Shown here: positions 29,374-39,813 of the stretch, in pieces | Numbering within the stretch: the first letter of the stretch is position 1 | Layout of the letters: each line of letters begins with the position of its first letter | Position numbers and translations under genes: made by a program | DNA from: Ophiostoma sp. CBS 140.51 | Lineage: Eukaryota; Ascomycota; Sordariomycetes; Ophiostomatales; Ophiostomataceae | Direction: 5' to 3' | Length of the DNA stretch: 48,221 nucleotides | Assembly (NCBI GenBank): GCA_029298735.1 | Contig: JANSLP010000257.1 | Location: 1-48,221, forward strand | The notes under the pieces: generated by a model | What the model saw: only the letters and a program-made list of their open reading frames with translations | Database searches by the model: none | Told to the model about the DNA's origin: nothing

Positions 29374-31500
29374 CTACTTCAACAACGTCTTCTCCCACCA
29401 CTCGGCCTCCCCATTGAGGTACAGCACCAGACTCGACAGCTTCACAAACATGTGGCCCTCGCCCGGCAGCACAATGAGGTCGACATCGACGCCGCCCCGC
29501 GCCGCCTGGATCTGGGCCATGATTTCCCGGCTCTGGGCAATCGGCACGACTGTGTCCTTTTCGCCGTGAATCAGCCGCAGCGGGGCCGTAATGCGGTCGG
29601 CATGGTACAGGGGGGAGCGCTCGCGGTGGATCTGCTGTTGTTCATCAGCCGAGGGGAGGTTGTCGACATCCCACAGCAACCGATCGAGGTAGTGCGACTC
29701 GAGTTTGTGTGTGTCCCGGCCCAGAGAGGCCGTATCGGCCACGCCACAACAGCAGACACCACCGGCAAAAAGGGAAGGGTGGTGCACCAGGCTCTGCAGG
29801 ACATTGTACCCACCGGCACTGCCGCCCTCGATGCCGACCTGACGAGGATCCACGCGGGCACGCCCTCCGCTCCCTGGCGCCCCAGTCAAGAACTTGACGG
29901 CGGCCGCTGTATCGTCCCGGTCCAACAGTCCCCAGCGGGTCCACAGTCGATCGCGGTAGGCGCGGCCGTGGCCCGAGGAGCCACTGTAATTAATGGCAAA
30001 GAAGGCAAAGCCGCGGGTGGCCCAGTACTGGGAGATCATATGGAGTCCCGGTGCCGTATAGCCCGTGGGCCCGCCATGGGGCATGACGACCAGTGGTGGG
30101 AGTGTACCCTCGGGCGCTTCAAACGAGTGGTTGTGCGGCGGCCAGAACCAGCCATAGACGTTGTGCGTTGCGATGCTGTCAGCGGAAATATCGTTTGGCG
30201 CCGGAATGCAGATGAGCTCTGGCGTTGAAAAGATGCGCGGCTCAAAGTTTTGTTCCGTGGAGCGGAATAGGAGGGTCGGCACCGCCAGTGGGGTGTCGTT
30301 CGTCTCGTCATCGAGAAAGGTATGACTTTCTGACGCCAGTGCCTTATTGCACGCCTCGATGTCGAGGTCGACGCGGTAAGCAGCCTGGGGTGTTGTGAAG
30401 CCGCTGCCGACAACCAAAAACGACGACTCCGACAACGCCGCCAGCGGGTCAAACTTGAGCTCCACCAGACCGACGTCGGCGTTCAGCGATACCCATGCGC
30501 CCGTGTCCATATCGGCATACACCAGGTGGTTCTGGCCGTAGCGCGTGGCGACGGCGACCATCCGCGTGGTTGTCAGAAAGACAATGGACTGGCATCCGAT
30601 GATCCACGAGGCGTCGCCAAACTCGCAGTCTTCGAGGCCTTTCAGCACAATGGGTTCAGGTGAGGATGGTCTGTTGACACGCACACGGTACAGCTGACGG
30701 AATGCATCGGCCTGAGCTGCCTCCATGCCAAACACCAGACTCTGTCCGTCGGGTGTCCACACGGCCTCGGCGACGCACTGCCGGTCAGCGCCGGCTAATT
30801 GTGGAGCCTCTGACAAAGTCTTAGTTGACGCATCCCACTCGGCCCAGTGTAAGGTGACGCCTTCAAATGGCAGGTCGGGGTGGTCCCATTGGCGCCAGGA
30901 CAGTCTCTGAGAAGTCGTCGACGACGAGGACGGCGCCCACCGTGGGTACGAGTAAAAGTCGGCACCTTCGACCACTCGCACAACCTCACCCGTCGTCCGA
31001 TGAATCGCCACGACATAGTTTTGCACCTCTGCGGGTGCCGGGTTGGTGTGGTCTTCCTGGATGGCCAAAATCCAGTCGTTGCCGGCAGTGGGGGCGTCAA
31101 AGTCGCCGTACCGCAGTTCGGGTCGGCCTTCCACCAAAGTGGTGACATCGCCCGAGGCCACGTCCAGAAGGTAGATGCCGTTGTCGCGGGGGTCTGTAAA
31201 CACAATCTGATCTGTTTCCTCGCTGCCCTCGCTTCCCATCACGGCATACGCCTGCCCGCCATACTCGTACACGGATGTGCCCACGCCCCAGGGTGACGGC
31301 AGCACATTGCGCACTTCCCCTTCACTCTTGCTGTGCTGATAGATTGTACTCCGCCCGTCGTCTTGCGAGACGAGAAAGTAGCCTCTCCCAGTATTGAGTG
31401 TCGCTCTCGGCGAATTCAATGTCTTGGTTCCGGCGGTGGCGGCTTCGGTCGAAATGGCGCTGGACCAGCGGCCGTACGGAGCGATTGTGCGGCGGGTCAT
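29374..31500 (-). CDS. S9 family prolyl oligopeptidase-type serine peptidase (acylaminoacyl-peptidase/dipeptidyl-peptidase-like)
   Basis: Serine peptidase with an N-terminal beta-propeller and C-terminal alpha/beta hydrolase domain. The protein has 708 residues and no intron. I chose ATG 31500 (MTRRTIAPYGRWSSAI) over the in-frame Met 30 codons upstream. The intervening sequence is Thr/Asn-rich low complexity, typical of a 5' UTR read through. Propeller-type repeats occupy about 30-420 (LSWRQWDHPDLPFEGVTLHW and AVWTPDGQSLVFGME are typical). The hydrolase domain has PHGGPTGYTAPGL (oxyanion region) and the triad Ser561 in GGSAGG, Asp649 in HGEKDTVVP and His683 in PGEGHMF. No signal peptide is seen, so it is probably cytosolic. 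Substrate preference (acyl-aminoacyl versus dipeptidyl) cannot be told from the sequence. Confidence 0.92.
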   Translation of the reverse strand: MTRRTIAPYGRWSSAISTEAATAGTKTLNSPRATLNTGRGYFLVSQDDGRSTIYQHSKSEGEVRNVLPSPWGVGTSVYEYGGQAYAVMGSEGSEETDQIVFTDPRDNGIYLLDVASGDVTTLVEGRPELRYGDFDAPTAGNDWILAIQEDHTNPAPAEVQNYVVAIHRTTGEVVRVVEGADFYSYPRWAPSSSSTTSQRLSWRQWDHPDLPFEGVTLHWAEWDASTKTLSEAPQLAGADRQCVAEAVWTPDGQSLVFGMEAAQADAFRQLYRVRVNRPSSPEPIVLKGLEDCEFGDASWIIGCQSIVFLTTTRMVAVATRYGQNHLVYADMDTGAWVSLNADVGLVELKFDPLAALSESSFLVVGSGFTTPQAAYRVDLDIEACNKALASESHTFLDDETNDTPLAVPTLLFRSTEQNFEPRIFSTPELICIPAPNDISADSIATHNVYGWFWPPHNHSFEAPEGTLPPLVVMPHGGPTGYTAPGLHMISQYWATRGFAFFAINYSGSSGHGRAYRDRLWTRWGLLDRDDTAAAVKFLTGAPGSGGRARVDPRQVGIEGGSAGGYNVLQSLVHHPSLFAGGVCCCGVADTASLGRDTHKLESHYLDRLLWDVDNLPSADEQQQIHRERSPLYHADRITAPLRLIHGEKDTVVPIAQSREIMAQIQAARGGVDVDLIVLPGEGHMFVKLSSLVLYLNGEAEWWEKTLLK

Positions 31501-32360
31501 TGTCAAAGTTGTGGTGGTGTTGTTGAAGGAGGGTTGATAACTGAGAATTGACTCGAGAGTTGTGTTGATATACTCGTCGGGGTCGCACAAAGAGGGGGTC
31601 GGCGTTATATTTGTGTACGGGCGACGGATTGTGCGGGACGGGTTGTGTTTCGCGGCTGCCTATTGCGTCGATCGGAGTGTGGAGAGACTGAGAGGGGCTT
31701 TATGGCCATGTATGGTCTATGGCTCTTGCCGTGTTTACCGTTAAACGACAATTCTTGGCAAGCCGTTCTTTCCCCCGTTATCCCGTTATCCTTCTCTCTT
31801 CTTCATTCTCCTTCCTAAAACGGAAGGGGGGCATTTTCGCACTTTGGCACTTTATTAAGGTAGACAATGTGCACCCACAAAGAAGGAAGTGTGAAAGGGA
31901 AGGAACCAGCGTACAGCGGCATAACAGTGAATGTAATGAGTACACAGTCTGCCTTGACTAAACGCCAACCATCCGCTGTTCAGTCTATACAGTAACTATA
32001 TAAGATACACTTCTCTCGATTATCACACAACAGACATTGCTATGTAATGTGTACCATTTACAAGGTTCACCAGTATTGCATCTTTCGAAATCTTTCTTTT
32101 TCATTTCTCTTTGGTCTATCTGTCCTTCTTTATATTTGTTCTCATTTATGGAAATCGAAGCCAAAATCAAAACTATAAGAAAGCCGCTGCTCCGCGTCAT
32201 ACACATATACACATATCACATCTATATCGTCTTATTTGTAGCAGTACATGGTCTCATGGCCAGGCCACACAGTCCTAGATCCTAGATCCGGAATTCTTTA
32301 TTCTTTCAATGCCCGGTACCTTCTCCAGCTTCTTATTTCTCTTTATTCTCGTCTACTCCC
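31501..32360. other. Intergenic region between two minus-strand genes
   Basis: This holds the promoter of the S9 peptidase at its left and the 3' flank of the dioxygenase at its right. It is A/T-rich at about 31990-32330. No gene or repeat worth noting is seen. Confidence 0.5.
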
Positions 32361-34352
32361 CTACTCCACTTCCTCCTCATCTTTGGTCACACCCCTTCTT
32401 GCCCACCACGCTGGCAGCCGACCGGAAGCTTCCATCATGGCCACCACCTGCTCCTGGTCCAGCAGCGCTCTCTTTGCAAAGGGTGGCGGGAACGGACCAA
32501 ATGGCGGCTGGCCCATAGGCCGAGCTTTTAGTTCGGCCTCGGTCTTCTCGCGCCCTGGTAGCCGGCCGCTCCGCACCATGTTTGTCAGGCGGCTGTGGAA
32601 CGTCTGCTCGTCAATATACGTGCCCTTGAGATGACGCGTGCCGTCCGAGGTGTTGAACTGCTGCCGACCATGCAGCACTCGCCGGTTGTTGAACAGCACA
32701 CACTGCCCGGGTTGCAGCTTGAGCTCGAGCATCGCCTTGGGGTCCTCAAGCCGCTGGCTGAATCGCCCGGCCGCCGCACGCCAGTATGCGAGACGTTGCG
32801 CTGCGGTACCGTACTTGAATAGGTTTTTGTACTGGGCCGCCTTGGGCCGCGTCTCGAAACTGACCGATTCCTTTCTGGCGGCCTTGTCCGCACTGCTCAG
32901 CCAGTGGTACATCGTGTCCTGGAAAGGCGGCGACCATGCTGTGAACTTGATGGAGCTCGCCGCCATGTCGTCGGTATGTTCGTAGGCATGCTGGAGTTCT
33001 AGCACGGGCCGCTGGTTGTAGTAATAATGGCCGTTGCGCTCGTAGTGGTAGCGCACCGGTTCCTTGCCGAGCGCCAAGGCGTACCAGGGTTCCGCAACCT
33101 GCATCTCCACGGCCGCGCGCACCGAGTCGCTAAACAAAGACTCTCCGCCGTCGCAGTCATTGTGCAGGCAGTGCAGCAGCTGGATGTAGGGCGGGTCGTT
33201 CATGTACAGCAGGTCCTGGTGCAGGCACAAAAACACATTGGTATAGGCCACGTTTTCCGCTTGCGGCTTGGACACCACGTCAAACAGCTCGCCGTAAAAC
33301 GTGTTTTGAATGTTGCCAATCTGGTTGGCAATCTCCTTTACGGCCGTCTCCGAGTCGGGCACGTTGTCCACAATCAGGATGCCCAGCTCATGCAGGTCGA
33401 GCAGGCCGCGGTAGAATTCGGCGTTGTTGCCGTCGTCCGTGGCCATCCAGTCGGCATAGGACACGGGCTTGAGCGCCTTCTCAATCGTGGACCGGTCCCA
33501 CAGCCGGCGGGGGAGGTAACCCGGATAATTCCTTGCTGGGTCGTATTTGGCAAGCCTGTACAGCAATTCTTGTGAGTCATACAGAGACTCGTGTGCCTCC
33601 ATGGCCGATTTGATGGTGGCGGCAGCCGCCGGGGCGTCGTCTTTGTTCTCTGCGTCGCCCTTGTTCTCTGCCTCCTTGGCAGACCATTCTGGTACCGCAG
33701 CCCAGACCACCCGCAACGATGTCCGCCCCGTCGCTGCGTCCGTGACAACATTGCACTCCTCCACGTGTGGGCGCGGCATTAGGTCGTGTGTGTGGAACGT
33801 CTTTTGGCCCGACGACGGCGTCACGCACTGGGGGCACGTGCAGGTGTCGCGCAGCCAGAGTGTAGACACCGACACTGGTTGTTGCAGACCTTTGAAGCGC
33901 AGGTCAATCATGCTGAAATCTCTGAAAAACTTGGCCGACTGTAATTCACCGTCGACGGCCGGTCCGCCGACAGCCGGTTCGCTGCTGACACCCAGTTTGC
34001 TGTCACCCGGTTTGGTGACGACTGATTCGCCAGAAATATTTTCGCGCAGGTGCGGAAACAGAGGTGTCGGGGATGTGGGCTTGGGCGGTGACGTGCGCGG
34101 GGGCAAGCCACGGGGAGGGCTTTTTTTGTTCACGCCATAGGTGATTTTGACATCCTTCTTGACGTCGTTCTTGACCTTCTTCTGTCCCTCGGCTGAGGTC
34201 TTATTGGTCGAAGAGGCCTCGCCCTCGCCCTCGCCTTCGCCAACAGCGGTAGCAAAGCTGCGGAGCTGCTGCGTGGTGGTCGCTGCGGCCGTACGGCGCA
34301 TGGCCATGCTTGCCAGCGGCGAGACCGCGGCGACGCGGCGCAAAGAGAGCAT
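32361..34352 (-). CDS. Gamma-butyrobetaine dioxygenase-like 2OG-Fe(II) oxygenase (carnitine biosynthesis)
   Basis: Predicted to hydroxylate gamma-butyrobetaine (or trimethyllysine) in carnitine biosynthesis, using 2-oxoglutarate, Fe(II) and oxygen. The protein has 663 residues with no intron. The N-terminus (MLSLRRVAAVSPLASMAMRR...LRSFATAV) looks like a mitochondrial targeting sequence. A low-complexity linker runs to about 140. The small zinc domain has WLRDTCTCPQC (Cys171, 173, 176), with His254 a likely fourth ligand after an insert of about 30 residues rich in Ala/Lys/Glu. The TauD-like catalytic domain has the iron ligands His378 and Asp380 (CLHQDLLYM) and His561 (RRVLHGRQQF), with a 2OG-binding Arg in DGTRHLKGTYID. 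The order and motifs match BBOX1/TMLH. I cannot separate the two, though the N-terminal zinc domain is shared. It lies upstream of ERG7 in tail-to-head order. Confidence 0.92.
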   Translation of the reverse strand: MLSLRRVAAVSPLASMAMRRTAAATTTQQLRSFATAVGEGEGEGEASSTNKTSAEGQKKVKNDVKKDVKITYGVNKKSPPRGLPPRTSPPKPTSPTPLFPHLRENISGESVVTKPGDSKLGVSSEPAVGGPAVDGELQSAKFFRDFSMIDLRFKGLQQPVSVSTLWLRDTCTCPQCVTPSSGQKTFHTHDLMPRPHVEECNVVTDAATGRTSLRVVWAAVPEWSAKEAENKGDAENKDDAPAAAATIKSAMEAHESLYDSQELLYRLAKYDPARNYPGYLPRRLWDRSTIEKALKPVSYADWMATDDGNNAEFYRGLLDLHELGILIVDNVPDSETAVKEIANQIGNIQNTFYGELFDVVSKPQAENVAYTNVFLCLHQDLLYMNDPPYIQLLHCLHNDCDGGESLFSDSVRAAVEMQVAEPWYALALGKEPVRYHYERNGHYYYNQRPVLELQHAYEHTDDMAASSIKFTAWSPPFQDTMYHWLSSADKAARKESVSFETRPKAAQYKNLFKYGTAAQRLAYWRAAAGRFSQRLEDPKAMLELKLQPGQCVLFNNRRVLHGRQQFNTSDGTRHLKGTYIDEQTFHSRLTNMVRSGRLPGREKTEAELKARPMGQPPFGPFPPPFAKRALLDQEQVVAMMEASGRLPAWWARRGVTKDEEEVE

Positions 34353-35082
34353 ATCGGTGTCGGTGTCGGAGTCGTGGATGTAGGACGATCGAGGCGGAGG
34401 GGAAAAGTCGGAGGTGAGATAAACAAGTCACAAGGAGACTCTGCGCTGGAAGGGAAGGCGCGTTGACCGAGCAATTGAAGATTGCAAACAGCAGGAAAGA
34501 GCAAATGGTCGTTATCGTAAGGTGCTCCCGTCGTAGCTTCCCTTTGTGCGTGATCTCCGGATTTGAAAATCTTACGATGGGGAAGGCGCAAGGGGAACTT
34601 AAGGGCCAACGGAGGAAGGAAAGAACCGAGCGCTTTTTGCTGCAGAGTGGGTGAACAGCGCGTAGCTCTCTCGGCAGTCCATTTTTAGCGGGGAAAGCTC
34701 CAGCTGTTTGTGACGAAAGGAAAGCTTCCCGCTCCCAGCCCCGGTTTGGCAATGCGAGCCGAGGGATTTGCGCGCACGTGATAGTCCACGACGATGACCT
34801 CCACAACAACACACGTTCGACGTCACAGGCGTTGCTCGGTTAAAGAAAAAAATATTTACAAGCATAGTATTAGGTAGTATTAAGGTGCATAGTTATGGGT
34901 GTATGCTGTCCCAGTTGACGTCCAAATATCCTCGTCCCGGTCAAATATCATAAGAAATCAAGCCGTACTTTTCTGTCCTTCTCCTTCTTTTCATGTCTTG
35001 TCTTTACTCTTTGTTTGGTCCAAAAGTTTCACAGTTTATCTTCTTTATTACTCCTTCCCCTTACCCGTCTACCCTCCTGCCT
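34353..35082. other. Intergenic region, promoter of the dioxygenase and 3' flank of ERG7
   Basis: Purine-rich patches near 34450-34630 on the plus strand fit a minus-strand promoter tract. T/C-rich sequence at about 34970-35080 is the ERG7 3' flank. No gene is seen. Confidence 0.5.
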
Positions 35083-37430
35083 CTACAACACCGTCTCGTT
35101 GGGGTACTTGTGGTGGAACTGCCCCAGCGCCTTCATGGGGAAGACAAACTTGTAGTTGGGGTACGAAATCATGCAGCTCTTGTTGAAAACGCCCTCAATG
35201 GCTTCCTGCAGCCACTCGCCGTTGGGCTGCTGGCGCGACATGATGAACTTGATTGCTTTGCGGATGGGCGCGACGTCCGGGTAGTCGGCTTTCAGCAAGC
35301 CGATAACGGCCCACGCCGTCTGGACGACCAGCGATCCCGAGGCGTGCTCAATGTACTCCATACGCTCACAAGCCTTGTAGCTCTCGGACCAGCCACCGTC
35401 ATCGCGTTGTTTGCTCAACAAGAAGGCACAGGCTTTGCGGGCGTGTTCGCTGTTGGCGCAGGTCTCACCGACTGAGTACAGACTCTCCAAGGCAAACATG
35501 GTGGCGTACGTAAAGCAGATACCCCAGGAGCCGTACCAGCTGCCATCGGCACGCTGGGCTGTCTTGATCCAGCCGACGGACCGCTGGATAAACTGCTTAA
35601 TTTCGGCGGCGCGGTAGTCGGGCCAGTGCTTGCGGAAGAGCGACAGCGCCGTCACGACGGCGGTCGTGCACTCAGGGTAGTCGTACTCGACCATGATGCG
35701 ACCAAAGACCTCGGCGGCATTCAGCATCTCCATCCACTCGCCAGCACGGGGCGGCTCGTAGGAGGCACAGCCACCCGACGGGCTTTGGAACGTCAACACG
35801 GTATCGATGGCGTCAAAGATGCGCTGGTCGTCGATGCGCTGGGGGAACCCGGGTGTTTTCTGGAGGAGAATGACCGACTTGAGCGCCTCGGAGATACAGT
35901 CACTGACGGCATAGCCCTGCGTCTTGGTGCTGAACGCCCAGGCGCCCTTGCGGCGCTGACGGTATGACGCCTCCTTGTGGGGCGTCTCCTCTCGAATCTG
36001 CTGGTCGTCCAGAAACTCGAGGGCCGACAGCAGCATCGGCCGCCAGCGCGGGTCCGTCTCGAGCCCGGCATCCATGACCGCCTGGATCGCAAACGCCGTA
36101 TCCCAGCACTGCACACCGTTGGTGCCGTTGCACAGCAAACCCTCGCCCTTCATCCACAAGAACTCGTGCAGGCGCTCGCGGTGGCGGCGCACCGAGTAGG
36201 CGTCAGCGCCGTCGCGGATGTAGCAACACACCAAGTTCATGGGGTTATTAACCGGAGCGAGATCGGCATAGTCGGTGTTCTTGTCCTCCATGTCAATGAG
36301 GTCGCTAACCCACTGCTCGGCGCGCTTTTTGATAAAATTGGGCCGCAAATAAGGGTTCCATACATGCACCAACGCCCAATTGACCGAGTTGAGCAGCCAC
36401 GATTTCGGGTGGTAGTTGTCCATAGGTGCAATGGAGTTGCGGTGGCCCTGCCAGTTGATGTGCGCATAGTCTTCCGTGTACAGTTCTTGCCGCAACTCGC
36501 GCACCAGTTCCGTCTCTTCGCACACCCACCGCTTCGAGTACATGTAGGACATGGCCAGAAACACCTGGCGCATGTGAATCCACCAGTGCCAGGGGGCAAT
36601 GGGCACCCAGTCCGGCAGCAGCCACAGCTCGGGCGGGATGGGATTGACAATGCCCCAGTCGGCGACGCCCAGGACGGACATCCACACTTTGACCCAGTGC
36701 GGCCCGTGGGTGGCCCCGCCCAGCTTGTGCAGCGTCGCGCGGGCCTTGATCATGCGCGGCTCGTCTGCCTCGACGCCGACAATGCGCAGGGTGACATAGT
36801 TGAGCGCTGTGCCCAAGACTGTACTCTCGCCCTCAATGTGCAGGCCCCAGCCGCTGTCGTCTGGGTGGGCGCGTGCAAACAGATAGTTCTTGATCTCGGT
36901 CGCATAGGCCAGCGAGATGGGTGTCTTGGTGACGTACCAGGCGATGACGATGCCTGGCAGCAAGAACATGGGCCCGCCGTACTCGCATGCCCAGTTGCCC
37001 GGAGGTAGTTGTAGTTTCTCGAAGAAGGCGAGGCCGTTCTGGACGGATTCGGTAGGGTTTGTCGGTGTAGGGAGAGAGGGGAGATTCTACACCACCACGT
37101 CAGTAAATAGAAACAATTTAGGTCGTCGCCGAAACTTACCAAAGGAAGATCCAAAAAGTACTTGTCGGCGAGGCTCTGGGGCCACTTCTTGGCCTCGGCG
37201 TCGTCGTCGAGGTAGTGCCATGTCTGGCAGCCCGCATCGTCCTTGAGACGCCACCGTAATGGGTCCGTCCGCTCAGGCAGTTTCTGGCGTTTCGCCGGGT
37301 TCTTCAGACTCCTGTCTGCATCGCTGTCGTGATGGGGGCCGTTGAGGTTCTCGTTTCCGCGCTTCTTGCTCGGCGTTGAGGTCTGGTCGAGCCCATTGGC
37401 ATCAATGCCCGTAGAGCGTGTTTGCACCAT
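35083..37430 (-). CDS. ERG7: Oxidosqualene cyclase, lanosterol synthase ERG7
   Basis: Cyclises 2,3-oxidosqualene to lanosterol in ergosterol synthesis, at the ER or lipid droplets. Model: complement(35083..37086, 37140..37430), 764 residues. The 53-bp intron has donor GTAAGT, branch TACTGAC and acceptor GTAG, in phase 0. It joins KYFLDLPL to NLPSLPTPTNPTESVQNGL and then NWACEYGGPMFLLPGIVI. ATG 37430 (MVQTRSTG) is preferred to an in-frame non-conserved extension. Early family residues include DPLRWRLKDDAGCQTWHYL. The catalytic acid is Asp493 in VSDCISEALKS; yeast has DCTAE, so residues after Cys differ conservatively. QW repeats are visible, e.g. QRADGSWYGSWG, QRDDGGWSESY and RQQPNGEWLQEA. Length matches the family. 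It is divergent from SPO11 over 680 bp. A specialised protostadienol-type cyclase cannot be fully excluded, but the housekeeping setting favours lanosterol synthase. Confidence 0.95.
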
Positions 37431-38110
37431 GCCGGCTGGGTTGGGAATGTGGTCGGTTTGTGTGCAGGTACAAGTGCTGACGAGATGTTGAGGTAGCACG
37501 CTAATATCGAGAATGAGGGTGATGAGGCTAAAGAGACGAGACGATGTTCACAATCAGCTGTTGTTTTAAAGGGAGACAACCCGAGCTTTAAGGCGGGTAG
37601 CTCCTTCTTATTGGGTTCAGACGACACCTCGACCACCCGAAGCACCTACGTTCTAACGCTAATGTACCCCTGATTTCCCCACTAGAAGCTGAGATTGAAT
37701 AGCGCCAAAACTTCCCCCTCAACCCCCTCGAGTCCCCTGTAAGTCCTCGGGATGGTTCCGCCCCTGAAGCGCAAAAAGCGGCATGTGAATTTGGTGGCGC
37801 ATCGTTCTTTCCCTCATCACCATTCCGAATAAGTCGGAACCGCTCCGACAAAACATCACCGCGACTTCCCAATATCGACGCACGAAATCGTCGTGTCAAA
37901 TGCTCCTTCCGTTTTGAATTCAAAAGAAGTTACTCGTAAAAGACTTTGAAGGAATCATGTCCAAAATCCTTCTCGTCGTTCTGTTGAGCTCCTGAACTGC
38001 ATCAACAATGAGCCTCAAGCTTGGCGCCAGCAGATAACGACGACGCATTCGCCGGCAAAGGATTCGCACACTTCTGCACATTGCATCCTCTCCTTTCCCA
38101 TTACAGCGAG
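37431..38110. other. Divergent ERG7/SPO11 promoter region
   Basis: No gene is seen. On the SPO11 side a 9-codon upstream ORF with a good start context (ATCAACAATG) runs 38008-38037, 73 bp before the chosen SPO11 ATG. A TTG-initiated extension of the SPO11 frame begins at 38021, but no in-frame ATG precedes 38111. Confidence 0.5.
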
Positions 38111-39813
38111 ATGTCCAGTCTAACCAGTCTCCCACGACCACCCGCTCCGTCTTCTCCCTCTTTGTCACCCCTATTTAGCTCGACTTTGTCGCTCGACCAT
38201 CCTCACCACAATGCAGCCGCAATCAGGGCAGGCTTGCGGAGAGATGTGCCAAGGACATTGCCCAGCCTGAGCAGAACTACGAGCAGCTCCCTTTCTGCAT
38301 CTCCCAACAGCATGGGGTCGACTGTGAACAAGATTGAGCAGATTCTCGAAAACGTCCTGGACAATGTCAACCGGGGCCAAGAATTGTCAATTCCCTTTTC
38401 TCGTCGGGCCAAGCCCAGAGCCGGGCGCGTCATACAGAAGAGCCAGAGCCGTGGCTTCGTGTCCTTCCCCGGCAAGACAGAGGCCGAGAGCAAACTATTC
38501 AGTGGGCACCAATACTTTTTGGACGCTCCCTCATCGACAATTTGGATGCAACCTGCCACGTAATGATGCACGCAGAATACTGACACGGAAGAATCGCTCC
38601 AGCCCAAGTTCTCAGTATCCTGCAGCTGTCCCACCAGGCTCTGTTGTCAGGCACATTCGTCACCAAGAGGTAAGAAGGAGCGTGCTCGTGGACGGTGAGA
38701 CGGAAAGCACCCGGCGATGCTAATGCTATCAATGCCAGAAACATCTTTTACCAGTACCGCGAGCTGTTTCGGGACCAAAGGGTAGTCGACGGACTGGTGG
38801 ACGATATTGCCTACACCCTGAGTCTCGGCCGGGACTCCTTGAATATTGTAAGTCCTCCACCACGAAGAACTTTCATTGAAGCCAGCTGACAAAAAAGGTC
38901 GCTGCCAGTGTTGGCATGGTGTGTGGCCAGCTAAGTTTCATGACAAACGACAATGCGTACTGTTCAGCAGCCAGCCAGGAAAATGCAAGCTGATCCTTTA
39001 AAAACAACACAATACCCTGGATGAGGCTTATCCTGACAATGTGTATCAATAGGGCATCGCTATCCCACCAGTGAGGGAAATACAGGAGCTCGACCTATCA
39101 GCGTGTCAATGGATCCTCGTCATTGAGAAGGAGGTAAGTTTACTTGTCGTGTGAAAACAAGTTAGCCTGCATAGCTGACGAGCGATAGGCAACCTTCAGG
39201 ACACTCGCTGCATCGGGCTACTGGAATACGTCCATGGCCGGGCCTGGAGCTCTTGTCACAGTGAGTACAACGGCTTTCCACACTACATCTTGGCCACCGC
39301 TAATACGCCCAGTCCAAAGGTTACCCAACGCTCGTCACCCGTTGGTTCCTCCACCACATCCACGAATCTGCACCCCGTCTTCCCATCTACGGCCTCGTCG
39401 ACTACGATCCCCACGGTGTGCGCATCTTCCGTACCTACAAGTACGGCTCCCAGAGTTTGAGTCACGAGACCAACACTACTGTGCCAGGGATGAAGTGGCT
39501 GGGCATTCAGAGTTGTGACCTCATGTACCCAGCAAACAGCGTCAGTCCCCGCCACTGGTCAGCCCTCGACGATGTGCTGCCGTTGACCGATGCAGACCGC
39601 CGCACAGCCGCATGTCTGCTCAAAGACATGGTCTACAACGCCAATGTCGGTACTGAAGAGAGTTCATATGAGCAGATTCGTGAAGTGCAAGTGATGCTGA
39701 TGCTCAATGTCAAGGCCGAAATCCAGGCGGCCGACGACTATGGCGATCTTGCAGAGTGGTTGGACGAGAAGCTATACAGGGCACAGGAGGGTGATATGGA
39801 GGAGATGTACTGA
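38111..39813 (+). CDS. SPO11: SPO11, meiotic double-strand-break transesterase (topoisomerase VI subunit A-like)
   Basis: Makes the programmed meiotic DNA breaks through a tyrosine linked to DNA. Hand-built model: join(38111..38501, 38603..38669, 38739..38847, 38898..38984, 39053..39133, 39189..39260, 39313..39813), 435 residues. Exons connect as SKLF-TQVLSILQLSHQAL, GTFVTK-RNIFYQYRELF, GRDSLNI-VAASVGMVCG, SQEN-GIAIPPVREI, ILVIEKE-ATFRTLAASGYW and GALVT-SKGYPTLVTRWF. All junctions keep frame. Catalytic Tyr157 lies in NIFYQY; Toprim metal residues are Glu243 (VIEKE) and Asp299/Asp301 (VDYDPHG). Intron 4 (38985-39052) starts with GCAAGC, a GC-AG intron; the others are GT-AG, 50-101 bp. Intron 1 has a weak GTGGGC donor. 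Start ATG 38111 is the first Met. The N-terminal 75 residues are Ser/Pro-rich. Confidence 0.93.

Noticed and set aside
29326..30228. 300-codon plus-strand ORF opposite the S9 peptidase
   Set aside because: Antisense shadow covering the catalytic domain of a clear peptidase.
35977..37008. 343-codon plus-strand ORF opposite ERG7
   Set aside because: Antisense shadow; Val/His/Arg-rich composition typical of reversed coding sequence.
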